DNA from: Flectonema sp. DT1601
Taxonomy: Eukaryota > Euglenozoa > Diplonemea > Diplonemida > Diplonemidae
NCBI GenBank assembly: GCA_964019425.1
Contig: OZ025839.1
Location: 372,001 to 436,000, forward strand
Length of the DNA: 64,000 nucleotides
Reading direction: 5' to 3'
Shown: piece by piece, positions 21,205 to 34,340 of the stretch
Position numbering within the stretch: position 1 is the stretch's first letter
How the letters are laid out: each line of letters starts with the position of its first letter
The notes under the pieces: generated by a model
The model's input: the letters and a program-made list of their open reading frames with translations, nothing else
Databases searched by the model: none
Told to the model about the DNA's origin: nothing
Translations under genes and position numbers: made by a program

Positions 21205-24200
21205 TCAAAAAGGAGGAGGAGAGAAAAGAAAAAAAAAAAAAGAAAAAACCAAAATTTTTGCAGAAGTACGTTATTTTATTCTTCGATGTGTTTTTAACCA
21301 TTGTGGGCACACAAAAATTAGCAGTGGCCCCCTACCTACCTATTTCCTTATCTTCCTTAAAAAAAGAAACGAATGGAAACCTCCACGTTCATCCACATCA
21401 ATTCATAGTCACTTTTTTTTTTTTTTTTTTTTTTCTTTTGTTTTCTTCCAGAAAGGTTCAATAATGTATTTTTTTTTTTAAAATATAAAAAACCCTCCTT
21501 CTCCTATCTCCTTGAGATTAAATTTCCTGTTCACACTTTGAAATACTTTTGTTGTTGGAGTTTTCAGGATGAAGGGTTCTGTTTTTTTTCTTCCTCTTGA
21601 AGCCTTCTTCTTCTTATTTTTTTCGCCTTTTTTTTTTGAGAAGACCATCAGCAGGTGAACAAACAGAAAGTATGCAAAAAAAAAAAAAAAAAATAAGAAC
21701 CTTAATTCCTATACTTTAAAAAAAAAAAAAAAATAGAAATAAAAAAAGACGAGCTCTTGCCACTGATGATGACGATGTGCAGTTACAACAGCAATAAAAA
21801 AGTTATTCGATCTTTGAACAGTATCAGCAAATACGGAATGATGTTTGTGTAATCAATTTCATTGTTACCCTGCATTTTTATGTACTCTCGATTGATCAAT
21901 CGGCACATTGTGTTGACTCGTTAGTATAATAATCATCATTGCAGCTACCTGTTCCAAGAGCTAAAAATGGCCTTTCTTGCTTTCCATTTTTTCCATTTTT
22001 TTTTTTTTTTCCCTCGTTAGCTGTTTGATAAAAACGTCTGCAGTATTATTTTCGATTTTTTTTTTTTTTTTCCAACACCCCTTCTTCTTTTTTCTTTCTT
22101 TCTGTTAACCCTTAAAAAAGGTTTTCGAAGAAGTATAAAGCGATCTACTTTCGAAAAAAAAAAAAAAAAAAAGCATATTTATTTATTTGAAGCACTTATT
22201 CATTCTCATGTGAAGAGCCCGGTCAAATCGAGCATCCTGGTCACTCGCCTATTGATGCGACGTTTGCTTATCTAAGATAGAAAGGCAGTTTGGTTGGCGT
22301 GACAAAAAAGATTTTTTCCAGCTGACATAAATGGGTGATAATGATGTTAGCGACTTTACAGTGGACGTTATATAAGACGTTTGGTGACAACTACTTGTTA
22401 GATATTGGGATTTGAGCTCATGCTTTTTTCCCATTAGAGAATCTGTCGTTTTATGGTTTCCCAAATGATCAGACCGTTACCTGCTGCAGGTCGCTATTCG
22501 TGCCTAAAATAGGTTGCTGGAACTGAGTCAGATTCTGTACGAGTGTGAAATTTTTAAAAAAAAAAAAAAAAAAAAACTTCAAGGAAAAAAATGAAAAATT
22601 CTCTAGTACCCCCATTCCCATATAAAATGCTTAGCATTTTCTTCTCATCATGTGCCGATATTTTTTTTTTTTCGGTGTACCCCCCCTCTTTGGGTCAGTT
22701 AGCATTACGCTTCTGACTCAAAAGCTTGTCACCCTTTAATTCTCTGTCTCGAATTCAAGGCATCAGCTGTCTATGTGATATATCATTGGCTGAACCCAAG
22801 GGATATTAACAAATCGACTGTGGGATCTACTAGTGGTCCTAAAGTCATTTGTTGCATATGGACAGTCTGTTTATTCTTGTGCTTGAGCTTTCATGCTTTT
22901 CACAGGAATTATATGATTCCTTTGTTACTTCCTCTCTTGTTCTTTTTTCTTATTTTATTTATTTTTTTTTCTATATGCTGTTATTTATATTTTCTATTTT
23001 ATTATTTCTTTTTCCTTTTTTTTTTTTTCATTTCTTATCTTTTTTCTCGTAGTTTTTTTTTTTTTCCTCCATTTTTTCGGAAGCAACACATATTTTCCAA
23101 CGAGGTTCCGTCGGGCTGGTGACAATGTTTTATTATAGCATTCTAACCTATGCTTGGATAAGAAATACGCGTGTTAAGGTCGAGCGCGGTGTGGATTTTG
23201 TCTTGTCGGAGAGACGGTTTACAATCAGCTTACATTTATAAAAGACTACCGGTTTTCTCAGAATCCCAGCAGACAAAAAGCAACATATCAGCATATTATT
23301 ATGTTTTTCTTCCCAAGAAAAACAACTTTTCGAATCGCCCTTTAAGTAATGATCCAGCCCGTCTGTTACAGCGGTGGAGCTTCCCAGGTGACAAACTCTA
23401 AGAAGCATTAATTGCTACATATGTATCGGGTAAATGTGAGGTTTATTGTTTACGAGTGGGCTCTCCAAGTTTGATTTTCTTTTTTTGGGAGTGGGTGGGG
23501 AGGTTATTGGCAGCCAAATTATGAAAACTGCGACAACTGTGATCGCAATACCGAACAGTGATTGCGATCCAAAGAAACAGTTCTTCGGCAAGTCGAAAAA
23601 TCTCAGAAAGTGTAGACCCGTGTACCTGGAATATACAACACGCTGTTTAATAGAGCAGCCTTCACATCATTGATTCGGTCGGTTGGTCAAAAGACGATCA
23701 ATAGTTGCAGCGATATGGAGAAGTGATGCAGAAGCAGTAAGACGAGATGTTAACAGATCACCTGTAAACTCATCAACAAGTTGTGTAGTTGGTATATGTG
23801 TCGTTCACTTTTGACTATCTCTGCACCAGATGTATTTATGCTCTTGTGATCAGTACCCTTTTTCAAAAAATATTTTCGTATGTTTCGTTCGTCGTTTTTT
23901 GCTGCAATATCCTGGTCTATGAACACCCCCCTCAGCTAACAGAGGTCTGCACCTTTCGACATGCTGCTTGGGTACGGAAATGGCACATTATTAAAATGCG
24001 TGCAACGGACACTGGGGCCCACACTTTTTGAGTCTTTTCATTTTTATACCCAAATCAGCCAAAAGACCAGGTTTTTTTCAGCCGGAATCACATTTTCGGG
24101 TTTTGGTTAAATTTTACCCTCGGGAAAAGTCTATTTACCAAAATTCGAAAAAAAAGCATCACTTAGTGAGACAAGTACCATGGAACAAATCACGGCTCAG

Positions 24201-24955
24201 TTTTTCTTTTTCTTATGCTTTCTTTTCTTTATTTTTTTATACAAGTGACACTGCAAAACTAAAAAAATAATTCTGTTTTTGAATTACCAAGGTGCGACCT
24301 ACACTCAAGGCGATGTGTATGTCACGGTTATAACCTTGCATTTTTCTTGAAAAAACTCGTTTATTCAAGAAGAAAAAAAAGAAAAAAAATATGCGATACT
24401 GAAGTTAGCTTACATCGGTCTTGTTAGAAAGAACCACCTCTGATGAGGAGTGTTACGTAATAAGGGAAAAAAGTCTTCCCAAAGAAAAAAAACCCTAACA
24501 CTGCAGTGTAATTAACGAAAGAGAACTGGCACGTAAAAGAGCTGGACAGAGTAAGGACGCCCTCTGTTTTTTTTAATTGTGATCTTTTTTATGCAATTTT
24601 AATGATTTCTCTTTTTTTTTCCCCCTCCTCCTGCCTCCTTTTGCTCACAGCTGTGGTATTCGAATTTGCATGTCAGAGCCGTGATAACGTTTTCAACATT
24701 CTGGTTATGGACGTTGGTCGTTAGACAGCTTTACTTTTTATTCTTACTCAACACTTTTGTTTTTGTTTTGTGCACAAGCGTTTAAACAAAATCCTAATAC
24801 AAGAATAAGTTTCACAGTTTTTTATCAGAAAATTAAAATTGGAAGCTGTCAGTAATAGCCGGCAGCAAAAAAAAAAAAAAAAAGTAGAATTTGTGGTGTC
24901 TAACCATTGAACCATTCATAAGGTTGAAATTTTATCGTGGCGCTATATAGTGTTC

Positions 24956-24986
<31 letters not shown>

Positions 24987-25636
24987 GTAACTGCGATTTA
25001 TTCGTGCAAGCGATACGTCAATTCACGAACTCTTCTGCTTCATCCCAGTGAGAATAATTTACTCACTTCTTTTAAAACAAAACCCTGTCTCCTTCACTTT
25101 CTCTTTAGTTTACAGACTTTGCTTCTCCCTAATTTCATGTGGCTGTAGATTGCTCTGGTTGTTCAATCTGCGTTTTCTATTTTTTTTTTTTAAAGTCAAC
25201 CGAAAATAAGATTCATTGTTTTTTAAACTCCTGTTTTCCTTCCTTTACATTTTTATATAATTAGAGTTTAGTACCGTGAAACGGCCAACCATTGTCTCCC
25301 CTTTGAGTGCAAAAAATAAAATAATATTTTTTTTTCTTTCTCCCTTTTTGTATTTTTGCTCATAGGTAAACAGTGGGTGGAGGAATCCCGATATCGATTT
25401 TTTTTTTTCTTCTTCTTTTTCTTAGTACTCTTGATTGCTTTTTCCCCCTTCTTTTCTTTCCTATAACGGTTAAGGCCGTAGTGGTTAAACGAACCCCGTT
25501 TAACGACACAGAGCGTTGCAGTAGTGGTATTTTGCGAGCACTACTGCCATTAAAAAAATAAAAATAAAAGTGCGAGATAGCATTTATTTATTCTCCCCCC
25601 CCTCCTCCTGATGTTTGACTTAACAGCTATTTTTTT

Positions 25637-25720
25637 TCAGTCAAGTACTTGATATCAATTTTGTTTTTTTAATACCTTAAAAAAGTTGTTATTATTTCTT
25701 TTACATTGTCAAAAGTCTTG
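25637..25720. repeat. Dispersed repeat family 2, copy B
   Basis: The best-preserved copy: TCAAGTACTTGATATCAATT, then a T run, AATACCTTAAAAAAGTTGTTA, and TTTTACATTGTCAAAAGT. A shorter related piece (AAGTACGACGATATCAATTA) lies at about 26123-26143. Confidence 0.5.
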
Positions 25721-26190
25721 CCCCGCTTCCGATGATCAGCTTCTCAAAATCTCACCTCTCCCCTCAAGCATACCATAGTTTCTTTCCCCTTCATATTTCT
25801 GTTAAGTGGATTCTGAGGGTGTATGGTTGCAAGTCCATGTCTATATCCCTATGAGGTATCACCTCTACACATAATTTGCTCATCTGTTCCCACCATTGCA
25901 GGTTCGCAATTCCCTCCTTGTTCTGCTCGTTTCATTTCTTTAGTTGTGTGATTGGTGTGGCGAAGTAAATCTCAAAAAACAGTCGTGATCTCCTCCTGCG
26001 GTTTTTTTTTTAAATCTTTTTTTTTATTGTCTTTTTTTTGTGGTAATTTCTCGAGCCAGTTTCTTTTTCAAAAGCTTTGTTATGAAAATGTTTTTTTTTT
26101 ATTTTATTTATTTATTTCTATTAAGTACGACGATATCAATTATTGTTTCTTCTCTCTAATGCTGCGCACAGTCCCGCTTACTTGATGTGC

Positions 26191-26221
<31 letters not shown>

Positions 26222-27155
26222 TGTTATAATTTCTTTTATGGGAGGGGGGTCACACACACTCCTCCCAGCAAATATTTTTGGTGTTTCATTTTTACGTTGT
26301 GGAAAAAAAAAAAAAAAGGAATGAAATAAAAACGAAATTGATATTCTCCTGCCATAGATACACCCATTACGTTATACACGTTGGTACAACACAGTTTTCC
26401 TTTTCTTACATTCAAAATTTGGTTGAGCCTTTACTCTTTTTTTTTGTTTTTTTGTTGCTGTTCTTTTCAGTCTTTAATAATTGCATTGAATTTGTTTGAG
26501 TGTTATAAAGCATCTCAAGATATAAAAAAAAAAAAAAAAAAGGTAGTGGGGGGGGGGTTTTTTTTTTCCAGATATGTGTTCTAATAATCAGTTTTGCGAT
26601 AAAAAGCATTTCACGATTTCTTTGTTAAACTCATTGACATTCTTGAGATAGTGAAATCCACGATTTTAATGTAGAGTAACGATACACTCCGACGGCATGT
26701 TCTGTATTTATTTGCTTATTTATTTTTCATCCTCCTCCTCTCCCCTCCTCATTCTTTATTTTTTGTTTTAAGTGCAAGACAGAAACAAAAACAGTATGTT
26801 ATCAGTCGTTGTGGTAGTGATTTTTTGTATTTAGTTGTGAATTAGTAGTAGTTGTCTAACGGATCGCGTTGAAATCCGGAGATCTGCTTCTGAAAAAAAA
26901 CTTCAATAAATGTTTTTATCTCGTACTACAATTCGGTTTTCTGTGGTTATGGATTGGGTCCTCTGTTGCTGTGAGTTATCTAGTACTCTTAATATGCAGT
27001 AACGTTGGATTAAATAACTAACCACTAAACTGATGTAATGTTGACTGATATTCATATGCGGGTGAATGAGGCAACGCTTCGCAAGCCCGCCATGAGATAG
27101 GTCTGTAGAGAAGAGAAAGAAATCAACTAATACAAGGATCTTGCGTAGGGTACCC

Positions 27156-27197
27156 GGCTACCACGGTCGATTGAGATCGACCCAGGTGGTCTCTGCC
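27156..27197. ncRNA. Strong hairpin, candidate structured RNA
   Basis: ACCAC plus GGTCGAT (27160-27171) pairs with ATCGACC plus GTGGT (27176-27182 and 27186-27190): twelve base pairs with a TGAG loop and a three-base CAG bulge. An outer GGC/GCC pair extends it. It lies in an island of ordinary composition (about 26930-27290) that also contains a GCGGG/CCCGC inverted repeat and ends in a T run. The fold is seen in the sequence; that it is an expressed RNA is inference, and I do not recognise the family. Confidence 0.35.
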
Positions 27198-28122
27198 TTT
27201 CAGATTAAGAGACTGACGTTGACCTAAACTGAGGAGGTTAATGTGGTTAATTGACTGGGCTAAGTGTTGGTACCAGGCGTGGCGCGACTTCGATCTTTTT
27301 TACACGCAGTTTAATTTTCTTTATTTTGCTCAAATTTTCTTTTATTCAATATTATTTCTTCCTTATTAAGTTTTTTTTAATATTTTTTTATATTGGTTTC
27401 CTTTTTAAAAAAAAAGAAAAAAAAAAACATTTGTATGAACTCTTGCTTGGTAGTTCTCCGTAGTGTACTTCTCATCGATTGTGAGAGGGCACTAAACATT
27501 TTTGCAACAAACCCATCCGATGAACGAGTAGATTCCTGGTTGCTAGATATTCATAACGTTCTATTTTATTGCAATTGTCAGAGTAAACACTTTTTTTTTT
27601 ACTTGCGATTGACTTGTTTTTTTAATTCTCTCTTTGATTTTGTAGCCTATTTCTCTCCTTTCTCCATCCCCCTCCCTCTATATTGTCGTTCCCCTCCCAT
27701 GTTGTCGTTGTTGTTATTTTATTGCTTCATTGATTTTTTTCTTTGACGAAGCGATTTCCCTCTTCTCATTTTTTTATATGTTTTCTTTTTTTGTTGTCAC
27801 CAAATGGCTTATAGCTTTTGCACCTATTGGCAAAAGAGCTGCCTTTCTTTGACAGGATGCTAATACCCACCCAATTTTTTTTTGTGATCTTCTTTCCTGC
27901 AATTCTGATCAATGTAACTTGATTTCTCCCCTTTTTTTCTGTGGCACTTCTTGCTTTTAGCAAAAGTACCTGCACCTCTGTATATGTGTGAGTGTCTTCT
28001 CTATGCATATTTTTGTCTTTGGAAAAAAAAAAAAATGCTACCGTGAACGTGAGACGTCCAGGTAACGTTTACGATTCTTTCACGGTACAGGTACGCAGAT
28101 GTGTTTTTTTTCTTTTTTTTTC

Positions 28123-28164
<42 letters not shown>

Positions 28165-28729
28165 CTAAATAAAACAAAGTTCCGCACGAAAAGAAGATGC
28201 CCTATGACGTCGTTTTTTTTTATTGCTACAAGTTATAATGTAAGAATTGCATTTCACGATCCAAAAGTACCTGATATATTCTCCCCGGCAGCCTCTCATC
28301 GCCACCAGCGGCTATTTAATGCAGCTGAAATACCTTTCCCATTCTTTTTTTCTTTCTTTTTTTTTCAAGGTTTCTGTCACAACTTTTTTTTTCCTTTTTT
28401 TTTTTTTCGTCTTCTGTCTTTTTTTTTTTTGTTTGCCACCCACCACAAAATTGTTGGTTTTTATTGTTCTGTCGTAAACATTTTTCTCAAATCAGATGAC
28501 TAGTGTCCGTTTTGCGTCTACGTCTTCTGATGCTTTCAAAAAATTCAAAAGAAGTTTCGAAAACCGAAAGCTTTTTGAATGTAATGGTACCATGGTCAAT
28601 TATTCACAAGCTTACTCTTATTTGTTAGTAACTCTCTTTTAAAAAGAATTAATTAAGCAAGAGAAATACTACAACTAGGTTGTTGTCTTAACGTTTATAT
28701 ATATTTCCCCTTCGACTAAATAGCAGCTT

Positions 28730-28761
<32 letters not shown>

Positions 28762-31700
28762 ATTTATTTTTTTTTGCTGCTTCAATTACTATTTATTTTT
28801 GACGAAAATTAATTTTTCTGAGTCCGAAGAAGGATTTTTGGCCTGTGCGAACAATACAAAAAAAAAAAAAAAAAACCTGTCACCCTCTCCTACCTATGAA
28901 GAGGTTTCATCAGATAGAAGTAGTAATACGTAATATTTCTCTATTTGTATTTTTGCATTGAGATTCAATAAATCATTAAAAAAAAAAAAAAAAAAAAAGT
29001 TGTTTTTGTTTTCCCTTGAAATTCCCTTTCCACTGCCCCTACACCAAGGTCGTCCTTTTTTTTTACGTTTTACGATATTTATAGTACAGCAACTGTCTCA
29101 TTGCCGGTTGAGTGTATGTCCGATGCCTGCCATACAAATTATGTCAGGTTTCATGCTGCGCCATCCGAGTGCGAGCTCAAACACTAGTGATGCCGTTCAC
29201 CAATTCCGTTTTGGTTTAAAAACTCAGGCTGATAAGGTAGGTTAGTGAAGGAGCTGCAGAGCTTAGGCTTACTGCCCGTTATCACAGCAGAGTAAAACCG
29301 CGAATGTTGGATTTTCTTTATTTTCTTACCTCATGTTTTTCTTTTCTCATTTCGTTCTCGTTTTTTTTTTTTTTTTGTTTCGTCGCTTGTTTTTCTTTGC
29401 TGCGACAAGCGTACCCCCGCACGGAGCGAATTTTTTGCGTAATTATCGTAATTGCAGTTAGCTTTAGGCACACAGATCCTAGAGCCTATCTGCAACGACG
29501 TTATGCGCATTCTCAATTACCCGCATTATTTGAAAGATTCATTGCGAAGTTTCGTGCCAAGCTATCGTCTTCTATATTTCTATCGTTTCTGTTTTTTTTT
29601 CTGTACTACCTTTCAGTCTTTCTATGGTAATATCTACCCTTAAGAGACTACAATGCATCAGGTTGCAGCTTGGGAGTAGAATGAATGAAAGAAGTTGGCT
29701 GGGGGGTAGGCGGGTAAACAGAACTGTCACCGTATTCCACGATTCAATGCTGGATCACTACCGAGCGAACGCTGCCGTGAGCATACAAAAGCGAATCGCT
29801 ATGGATAAATACGTCTTTCTTTCCTGCCATGCGTACAAAAAAAAAAAAAAAAAAAAAGAAAGAACAGTAGGTCCCAAAATTTATTTCCCTTTTTTTAAAA
29901 GAAGTATCAGGAATGTTGCTATAAACTGTGTAAGTGCAGTTTTTGTTATAGAGGTTTGTCCTGGTTGACGTGTGGGGATGTAATTCTTTATCGTTGAACG
30001 CCACCTTTTGAAAATTTCATGGTGCCTGCTACTCGGTCCTTCTTGGTGATGTTATTTTTTCAAAGTAATTTAAAAAAAAAAAAAGAAATAAAATAAAGAA
30101 TCACAATACAAGGATTTAAAAGATATATCTAGTTAGGATAATTGCTATTTTCATGAAAATACTGCCGCTTGCAAAATCCAAAACAGACATAGTACAACCT
30201 GTAAGACCTCATTCTGACTCCAATTCTTTCTACCCCTTTTACTTTAGTGCCCATACCCTTATCGTTCTGTGCAAAAATAAAGCAGACACTCATTACTGTG
30301 ATGGGTTTTTATTTCCCGTGTTTTTTTTTAGTTGTGTATGGTCCGTGTTTTAAAAAAAAAAAAAAAAAAAATTAAAAAGAGCGAATAAAGCAAAGGGGAG
30401 TGTTAATTGATACTTTTTTATAAAGATATAAAGTTATTGAATAGTTTTGTATAATGCACAGAACCTATGATCGTGATTAGTATCTGACAGGTATCTGTGC
30501 TACAAAAAATAGAACTGGCGCATCTCGATACTGCTTTTTTTTCTTTTTTTTTCTTTTTTTTTTCCCCTCCAGTTTACGGGTTTCGTGTACAAAACACATC
30601 ATCAACGATGTTATATTAATGAAATTTCTGTGTGGTTTATGTTATTGGCCTTTTACATTTTTTTCTTTTTTTTTTTTTTTTTTTAAATGCCGGGAAAAAA
30701 CCACATGTTAGTACAGTTCTTTTACTTTTCTTTGTCTGCTGGAATTCTATCTGAGAAAACTGGTAGTCTTTTTTTTTTGAGGCTTTGAAAAAAAAAAAAA
30801 AAAAGAGAGGAGTTTTAAAAAAAAAAAAAAAATGTGGCATCCAAAAACAGTAATAGTGACTTATAGTTCATAACAATAAGGGATGCCTTTGCGTGTTCTT
30901 GAAGCCTTACTTTGCTTGTTTCTTCTGTTTTGACATGCGTATTTAACAAAGAAAGAAAAGAAATGCAGAACTAAACAGCAGCTCTTACCCATCTTTTTTT
31001 AAGTCCAATATTCGTTCGTCGTTTTCGTTTTCACAGGAACAGTTTTTGAACTATTTCAGAAGTGTGAGCGCTGCCTGTTTTTTTTTTTTTTCTTATGTTT
31101 GTTCTCCCTCTTTTTTTGTTTTGTTTCCTCTTTTTTTAATGGTCTTGATTTGGCCACAAGCAAAAAAAAAAAATAAAAATAAAAATAAAAACTTTCTCGC
31201 TGGATTCAGCACCCGGGACAACAGAATCCCGTTTTCTGGTTGGTAAGTTATTTATTTGTCATTTTACCCCCTGAAGTGTGCTACCTTACAAAGGAACACT
31301 GTACCCCGTTTTTTTTTTTTTTTTTAATTATTTTTTTTAATTTTTTTTTATTGTGCTTTTTCTCAAGGAGAGACAAAAAAAAAAAAAAGAAAAAAAAAAA
31401 AAAAGAAAGGCTGTTTTTGGGGGTCTATCATAGTAGCGCTTTGAAATCTCTTTAACCCCAAAAAAAAGAAATTTTTTTTTATATAATTTCGTTATTAGGT
31501 AGTTCTAAAAAAATCGGTAACATATGATTTTTTTTTCCTGTGAAGTTCTCACAGTTTTTCTTTCACACAACTAGCGAAGTGTGTCCGCTGGTTGACTTAC
31601 TTTAGAAATGAATAATAACGAAACTTGGAACCAATAGTTGTGATAATTTGCTGTAAAGCATAATGTTGAATGACTGTAAGCATGTCTTCTATTGTGAACC

Positions 31701-31809
31701 AAAAAAAAAAAAAAAAAAAAAATAACAAATATAATGTGAAGGTACACTAAGAGAGACGGGGAAAAAAAAAGAATGAAACAAAGAATCCATTTTTTTTTTT
31801 TTTGTTGTT

Positions 31810-31842
<33 letters not shown>

Positions 31843-33539
31843 TTTGTTTCTTTCCCGCTCTATTTTTCTATAAATTAATTCTCTACAACCCGTGTAACTG
31901 TAGTCCTCCTGTGTCACATCCGGGAATCTCGTCAAAATGCTTTACGACTTGCATTAATGTTGTTTTTCAAGCTTCAAAATACTTCATCACATATAATCAG
32001 CTTCGGAAAAGAAGAAAAAAAAAAAAAAAAAGAAAACGGGCAACCTCAGATTTCTGTGGTTTGCCTCCTCCTTTTTTTAATTAAAAAAAGGACGACCAAC
32101 ACCCACCACCTACGAGCTAAGCACTTGTGTGTTTGCTCATATGAAAAGAAAAATACAAGAAGACAGCAGCAGTGCAAAGTGTCTTCCAAGTGGGGTAACT
32201 CCCACGTTATCAGTGTCCTACCTAGTTCCTCTACTCTCCGTGAAAGAGCCAGAACCAGAATTTTTAAAAGTCCTGTTGATGTGACTTTTGTCACTGTGGG
32301 GCCTACCATGTGTGGGTGTGCTCCCCACGAATATGAACAAGAATTGAAAGAACAGGAAAAAAAAAAGAGAAAAAAAAAGAAAAAAACGACAGGAAGGTAG
32401 TTGCGTTGCAATACATCCATCCATTCTTCTTCGCGAGTCCACGACCGCGAATGCCACCCGACAGTTGACACCCAAGAGCTGGTTATTCATTTCTACCGAA
32501 TTATCTTCTTGGCTTCGTTTATAAAAAGAACTCGTTGTACTTCAGAGTCCGCACCGTTCTTGCTTTTCATTATTTTTTTAAAAAAAAAAACTAAAATATG
32601 CTGTTTTATCTGTTTTTAGGCACGTCCAGACTACATTGAATACGAAAAAAAGAAAAGGAAAGAAAATAAAGAGAGAAAAGCTACAAGGTTTTGTCTTCTT
32701 TTGTTTTTGTTTTCTCTTTATTGTAGTCATTTGTGTTTGGCTGGCCGCGTAGATAGAGTACCCTTACGTCCGGCATGATTTCCACACACCTAGGGATGAT
32801 TCTCATTGGTTGGGGAAATAGAACAGAAAAAATAAAAAAATATTGCACATCCGCATAGCCTAATGAATAAAGTAGAACGTCGTTATAGATATTTTACTGG
32901 GCATTTGTCCGTTTTTAGTTGACTGTGTGATGGAAATATTCCTTTTCAATCTCTTCGTTTCTTTCTTTTTTTTTCTTCTATTCGTTATCTTGCAAGGTTG
33001 CTACAACCATATCCAAAAAAAAAAAAAAAAAAAAAAAATTAAAAAAAAAAAAAAAAAACTAAAAATTAAAAAAAAAAAAAAAACACAGAGTTCTATTAAT
33101 CTTATCTCGCTTCTTGCTGAGGTAGGTGGCGCCATTTTCGGCTTTTCTTTTTTGTAATGCTGTAATAGTTCCGGCACTCTGGTTTTTTTTTTTTTTTTTT
33201 TTTTTTTCCCCCTCTCATTGTCACCCTTCTGTCCAAGAAGGCTTATTATTTTTATTTGTTTCGTTCTTTGGTCTCTATCATCCCTTATTGAGCTTCAACC
33301 GGCATTGTACGGTTGGTCTTAATGGAAAATCTATCGTAGTGTTGTTTCCTTTGAGTATGCGCCCGCTAATCGTCCCGTGCGCTTACCTCCTCCGACCGTC
33401 TAGATTTTGAAAGCTGGTCTCAATTGTTAAAACGACGAAAAAAAAAAAAAAAAAGCAAAGAAAGCATAGTTAAATGTAGAGGAGAGGGGGAAAAAAATAA
33501 AAAAAAATAATAATAATCCTGGAAAACACACAAAAAAAA

Positions 33540-33572
<33 letters not shown>

Positions 33573-33640
33573 GCTATCACCGACTTCTATTCCGTGAGCT
33601 AAATTGCACTTTCTTTGGAGGTTGGTGCAAAGGAGTGAAA

Positions 33641-33671
<31 letters not shown>

Positions 33672-34340
33672 AGAAGCAAGCAAGCAATTCTAAAAAGCAA
33701 CGCAAAAGAGAATTTGAAAGCCATCTAAAGAATAAGAAAAGATGAGAAGACGTCGATGAAGACATATCAGCACGGAATGGGTCGCTTCATCTACTACTGT
33801 TGGATTGTCCACCCGTGTTTCCACCATCACAGCCTTACAGCAGCACACACGCTATCTGAAGAAACCTCTCCGTCGATGCCCCGAAGTGTTTAAGCTCAAT
33901 TAATTTGCTTCTATTCATTTATATTTGTGTAGATGTGGTTACTATGTGGCTAATTACATTGGCAAGTTAGCCCTTTTTTTTTGTAACTCCTTAAAAGTTC
34001 GATCTTCTGTTCAGAAGACAATACCAGCAAGTCTGTGTATTGTGAAGAAATGCCCCCCCCGCCCCTAAGCATGTAGCACTTTGGATTTATGGGTCATGCC
34101 TTTTTTCAAAGTTGTTTTGCTCTCACTGGTATTTCGTACCATTTCCACCTGCCACCACTCACGATGACCTTCTGTACTTGGTTGGCCGTCTAGTTTTGTT
34201 TGCATGTGCAGCATCGATCTTATATTTGTTTTTCATGCCAAGTACACATACAACATGATGGGCCTGAGTTTGTATTTATATTGGTAATTGTTATATTGTA
34301 GAGCAGAGTACTTTATTTTCTTTCCGAAAACAGTATCGAC

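Noticed and set aside
22775-23122. 115-codon frame in the large desert
   Set aside because: Most of it is F/L-rich translation of T-rich DNA with no family resemblance.
29681-29968. 95-codon ORF starting MNERSWLGGRRVNR
   Set aside because: It crosses an A19 run and the opposite strand is open over the same span, so coding status cannot be decided by eye.
31957-32400. 147-codon ORF with lysine runs
   Set aside because: It crosses two A runs, has no acceptor near its ATG, and the antisense strand is open for a similar length.
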